From JANOBJ01 sp031411575 (GTDB taxonomy: Bacteria; Pseudomonadota; Gammaproteobacteria; Burkholderiales; Burkholderiaceae_C), in NCBI GenBank assembly GCA_031411575.1, contig JANOBJ010000071.1:1-24298 (forward strand): 24,298 nucleotides of DNA. The letters are read 5' to 3'. The notes under the pieces were generated by a model that did no database searches, had not been told where the DNA came from, and was given only the letters and a program-made list of their open reading frames with translations. Both the position numbers and the translations under genes were made by a program. Shown here piece by piece: positions 21,454 to 24,298 of this stretch (position 1 is the first letter of the stretch; each line of letters opens with the position of its first letter).

Positions 21454-22439
21454 GGCGTGCCTTTGCCGGGGTCATTGCCGGTCTTGCGCGAACCGCGCCA
21501 CAGGTTCGCCACACTCTGCCCGGCGCCGGTCAGCCCGCGCGGCGCGAACATCACGATCACCACCAGCACGGTGCCGTAGATCACCATGTTGATGCCAGGC
21601 AGCTGCCCGAACAGGTTGCGCGTGAGGTCGGCCAGCAGGTGCAGCGCGAAGGCGCCCACAACGGGCCCCCACACGGTTCCCATGCCGCCGACGATCGCGC
21701 CGACCAAGGCCTCGACCGAGGTGTGAGCGCCATAGGCAATGCCCGGGTCGATGTACTGGAACACCTGCACATAGAACGCGCCCGCCGAGCCCATGAAGGC
21801 GCCCGACAGCGCAATCGCGCCCAGCTTCACGCGGAATGGATTGACGCCGATGGCGCGCGCGGCGTCTTCGTTGTCGCGCACCGCCTGCAGGTAGGCGCCA
21901 AAGCGCGACGCCTTGAGCCAGCGCGTCACCAGCAGCGCCAGCACCACCAGCGCCAGCACCAGGTACAGGTAGCCCGCGCGCGTGCCGAACTGCATGTTCG
22001 CAAAGCCCTCCTTGAGCGGCACCATCAAGCCGACACCGGCGCCCGTGAACGGCACCGACAGCGCCACGATGCGGAACACCTCGGCAAACGCCAGCGTCAC
22101 CAGCGCAAAGTAAGACCCCTTCAGGCCATAGCGAAAACTCAAGGCGCCGCAGCACAGCCCCACGCCCGCGCTCACCGCCACCGCCAGTGGAAGTGCCAGC
22201 CATGGGTTCATGCCACCCTGCAGCTGCGCGATGGCCTGCACATAGGCGCCCGTGCCAAAGAACAGCGCGTGGCCAAACGAAAACTGCCCACCAAAGCCGC
22301 CCAACAGGTTCCACGACTGGGCCAGCAGCGCGGCGTACAGCGCCATCATCACGAAATTGAGCACCACGCCCGAATCGGTGGCGAGTGGAACCAGCGCCAC
22401 CACCCCCGCGAACACCGCGATGGCCACAAACGATTTCAT
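21450..22439 (-). CDS. livM: Branched-chain-amino-acid-type ABC transporter permease LivM
   Basis: The 329-residue inner-membrane permease has about nine hydrophobic segments. Family blocks are LAQSWNLLGGFGGQFSFGHALFFGTGAY (about 39-66), FRYGLKGSYFALVTLAFAEVFRIV (about 101-124) and the coupling-helix region LQAVRDNEDAARAIGVNPFRVKLGAIALSGAFMG (about 183-216). GGMGTVWGPVVGAF and VMFAPRGL close the protein. I chose the ATG at 22439, which overlaps the livH stop (ATGA); the longer upstream frame reads antisense-like composition within livH and is not homologous. It forms the channel with LivH. Confidence 0.93.
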   Translation of the reverse strand: MKSFVAIAVFAGVVALVPLATDSGVVLNFVMMALYAALLAQSWNLLGGFGGQFSFGHALFFGTGAYVQAIAQLQGGMNPWLALPLAVAVSAGVGLCCGALSFRYGLKGSYFALVTLAFAEVFRIVALSVPFTGAGVGLMVPLKEGFANMQFGTRAGYLYLVLALVVLALLVTRWLKASRFGAYLQAVRDNEDAARAIGVNPFRVKLGAIALSGAFMGSAGAFYVQVFQYIDPGIAYGAHTSVEALVGAIVGGMGTVWGPVVGAFALHLLADLTRNLFGQLPGINMVIYGTVLVVIVMFAPRGLTGAGQSVANLWRGSRKTGNDPGKGTP

Positions 22440-23320
22440 GCGCGCGCCCCAAACAGCCCCTGCGGTCGGAACAGCAGCACCGCGATGAAGATCAGGAAGA
22501 TGCCAATCTGCCCGAGCGATTCGCCCAGCACCAGCCCGCCCAGCGACTCGACCACGCCAATCAGCAGCCCGCCAATCAGCGCGCCGGCAAAGCTGCCCAT
22601 GCCGCCCAGCACCACGATGGTGAAGGCCACCAGCACGAAGCCGTTGCCCACCTGCGGGTTCACGTAGTAGGCCGGCAGCAAAAAGCACGCCGCCGCGCCC
22701 AGGCAAGCCAGACCGATGCCAAAGCACATGGCGTACACATGCTCCACGTCAATGCCCATCAGCCGCGCGCCCTGCTTTTCTTTCGCCACGGCGCGGATGG
22801 CTCGGCCCAGGTCGGTACGCTGCACCACCAGGATCAACAGCGCCGACGTGACCAGCGCGCCGCCAAAGGCCACCAGCTTGGGCAAGGCGATCATGGCCGA
22901 GGCCATGCCGATGCTGATGGGCACCGTGGTCAGCGTATAGGCGGTATCGATGGTCCGCGTGTCGGACTTGAACAGCAGCAACGCGAGGTTCTCCATCACG
23001 ATTGACAGACCCAGCGTGACCAGCAGGATGTTTTCGTCCTTGCCGTGGCTGGCGCGGTTGATGATGCCGCGCTGCAGCGCATAGCCCAGCACAAACATGC
23101 CCGGCACCACGATCGGCAGCGCGAGGTAGGGGTCAATCCCGAAGTACTGGCGCAACAGGTACACGGCGTACAGCGCCACCATCAGCGCCGCGCCATGCGC
23201 GAAGTTGATGATGTGCAGCACCCCGTAGATCAGCGTCAGGCCCAGCGCGATCAGCGCATAGACCGCGCCGGTCGTGATGCCGTTCAGGATGGACGGGAAG
23301 AGGATGGCGGCGTCAAACAT
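22436..23320 (-). CDS. livH: Branched-chain-amino-acid-type ABC transporter permease LivH
   Basis: The 294-residue inner-membrane permease has the family start, LNGITTGAVYALIALGLTLIYGVLHIINFAHG (about 12-43). The coupling segment TDLGRAIRAVAKEKQGARLMGIDVEHVY (about 169-196) and VLGGMGSFAGALIGGLLIGVVESL (about 239-262) follow, and the end is LLFRPQGLFGARA. The ATG at 23320 begins the usual LivH N-terminus. It has no Shine-Dalgarno sequence, but its ATG overlaps the TGA of a 32-codon frame in the 79-bp repeat (TGATG), which could allow coupled restart. A longer frame into the repeat is not conserved. The gene partners livM, which overlaps it downstream. Confidence 0.93.
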   Translation of the reverse strand: MFDAAILFPSILNGITTGAVYALIALGLTLIYGVLHIINFAHGAALMVALYAVYLLRQYFGIDPYLALPIVVPGMFVLGYALQRGIINRASHGKDENILLVTLGLSIVMENLALLLFKSDTRTIDTAYTLTTVPISIGMASAMIALPKLVAFGGALVTSALLILVVQRTDLGRAIRAVAKEKQGARLMGIDVEHVYAMCFGIGLACLGAAACFLLPAYYVNPQVGNGFVLVAFTIVVLGGMGSFAGALIGGLLIGVVESLGGLVLGESLGQIGIFLIFIAVLLFRPQGLFGARA

Positions 23321-23418
23321 CAGCGCATGACAGGGTGAGCGCCGCCGGGCCGCCCCAAGGCGCGAAGGCCCCCTCGGCGGGCAGCGACCCACACGCAGTG
23401 GCGGAGCGTGGGGGCCAT
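23320..23418 (-). repeat. 79-bp GC-rich intergenic repeat, copy 2, with a 32-codon frame reaching livH
   Basis: The repeat unit is 23340-23418, collinear with 12509-12587. On the minus strand an ATG at 23418 opens MAPTLRHCVWVAARRGG..., ending with TGA at 23322-23320, which overlaps the livH ATG. The same APTL...VWVA frame is present in copy 3, and APTL in copy 1. It lies between the binding-protein stop and livH. Whether the frame is translated is unknown. Confidence 0.75.
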
Positions 23419-23422
23419 ATTC

Positions 23423-24298
23423 TCAGGCCTTCAATGGAAACATCGGATCAATCTCGCGGTAGTCGCGCGGGATGATGACCTTGATGTCGTTCTTGCTCAC
23501 CTGCGTCATCAGCGGCTGCGCACCCTGGTTCTGGCCGTTGACGAATTTGGTGGTGCCGTACGGCATCATGTGGTCGCTGAAAGTGCTGCTCTCGAGCGCG
23601 TTGATGATGGCGGCACGGTCGGCCGATTTGGCGCGCTCGATCGCATCGGCCAGCAGGCGCGTGGCGGTGTAGGCCATGAAGACTTCGTAGCTGAAGAACA
23701 GGTTCTTGGCTTCGACGCGCTTGCGCAGCTCCGCGCTGCGCTTGTCCTTCGGGTTGAACCAGTGGTTGCAGTCGATGATGCCGTTGGCCGCGTCCGGAAA
23801 CTCCTTGACGAACTTGTAGCTCGACGCGGCGCCGCCCAGCACCGAGTAGATCGCTTTCGGGCTGACTTTTTGCTGCTGCATGGTGCGCACCAGCAGCGCG
23901 TACTCGTTGTAGTAATTGGCCGGGATCACGATGTCGGGATTGACCGCCTTCATGCGCAGGACGATGTTGTTGAAATCGCGCGTCGGGTTGGCGTGCTTGA
24001 TGACCTCTTTCACCTCGTAGCCATAGCCCGGCAGCTCGCGCGCCAGCAGGTTGGCCGTGCCGGTGCCGAACAGCGACTCTTCATGGATGATCATCACGGT
24101 GCGCGCCGGCTTGCCGGCGGCGGTGTTGAGCACATGCAGGTTGGCCACCGCCACCTCGGCGCACTTGCGGTAGCCGGGGCCGAAGCGGAAGGTGTTCTTC
24201 AGGCCACGCTCGACGATCTGGTCGGCCACGCCCACGTCCACCACGTGCGGCAGGTTGTACTTGGCGGCGGCCTGCGTGGTGGCCAGGCAGATGGCCGA
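23423..24298 (-). CDS. Periplasmic substrate-binding protein of the Liv-type ABC importer (C-terminal part, cut by window edge)
   Basis: The frame is open to the last base of the window, so the N-terminus and signal peptide are missing; 291 residues are visible. The first residues read SAICLATTQAAAKYNLPHVVDVGVADQIV, a Peripla_BP_6 (LivK-type) hinge segment. RTVMIIHEESLFGTGTANLLARELPGYGYEV, VNPDIVIPANYYNEYALLVRTMQQQ, FFSYEVFMAYTATRLLADAIERA and ALESSTFSDHMMPYGTTKFVNGQNQGAQPLMTQV follow in order, typical of Peripla_BP_6 proteins. It would deliver substrate to LivHM. The internal GTG at 24244 is not a real start. The gene is followed by the 79-bp repeat and livH, so it is probably the first or an early gene of the operon. 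The ligand is not deducible. Confidence 0.9.
   Translation of the reverse strand, partial: SAICLATTQAAAKYNLPHVVDVGVADQIVERGLKNTFRFGPGYRKCAEVAVANLHVLNTAAGKPARTVMIIHEESLFGTGTANLLARELPGYGYEVKEVIKHANPTRDFNNIVLRMKAVNPDIVIPANYYNEYALLVRTMQQQKVSPKAIYSVLGGAASSYKFVKEFPDAANGIIDCNHWFNPKDKRSAELRKRVEAKNLFFSYEVFMAYTATRLLADAIERAKSADRAAIINALESSTFSDHMMPYGTTKFVNGQNQGAQPLMTQVSKNDIKVIIPRDYREIDPMFPLKA

Overview
The window is GC-rich, gene-dense chromosomal DNA from a betaproteobacterium of the order Burkholderiales, most likely Comamonadaceae. This rests on the two Bug/TctC-type binding proteins, the Liv-type ABC operon, the style of the intergenic repeats and the overall gene content. It is an inference, because no rRNA or marker gene is present. 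Most genes lie on the minus strand. I see no tRNA, rRNA, CRISPR array, insertion sequence or phage gene.

Left part (1-5.6 kb): the 5' third of edd (Entner-Doudoroff dehydratase) with a HexR-like operator; a ChaC-type gamma-glutamylcyclotransferase; a MocA-like cofactor cytidylyltransferase; a two-gene molybdenum hydroxylase operon (2Fe-2S subunit plus Tat-exported large subunit) ending in an intrinsic terminator; and pdxH. MocA probably matures the cofactor of the hydroxylase.

Middle (5.6-13.1 kb): a minus-strand set of an AtuA-like protein split into two chains plus a TctC binding protein; an AEC-family transporter; a transthyretin/HIU-hydrolase-like protein with altered catalytic residues; a tightly overlapping ABC ATPase, FtsX-like permease, 80-aa four-cysteine exported protein and DUF3299 protein; and msrA.

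Right part (13.3-24.3 kb): one probable minus-strand operon of eleven genes, joined mostly by 4-nt ATGA overlaps. It runs from a Liv-type binding protein (cut by the window edge) through livH, livM, livG, livF and a TctC protein to an aconitase/LeuC-like large subunit, a LeuD-like small subunit, a dihydropyrimidinase-like amidohydrolase, an FAD-dependent dehydrogenase and a PEP-mutase/isocitrate-lyase-family enzyme. The enzyme order suggests an undescribed catabolic route: open a cyclic amide or imide, desaturate a substituted succinate, hydrate the double bond to a substituted malate, and cleave it to a 2-oxoacid plus a carboxylic acid. The last two steps resemble dimethylmaleate hydratase and dimethylmalate lyase of anaerobic nicotinate catabolism. 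The substrate is unknown.

The most unusual sequence-level signal is a six-copy ordered motif, GTC-N10-GGTCA-N6-GCTATK-N7-TAGYV, with identical spacing in every copy. It is embedded inside or across coding sequences; five copies are in the coding sense and the same codon register, and one is antisense. A second, GC-rich repeat of 79 bp occurs twice between genes and once, in part, inside the N-terminus of the LeuC-like gene. It carries a conserved short reading frame beginning MAPTL.
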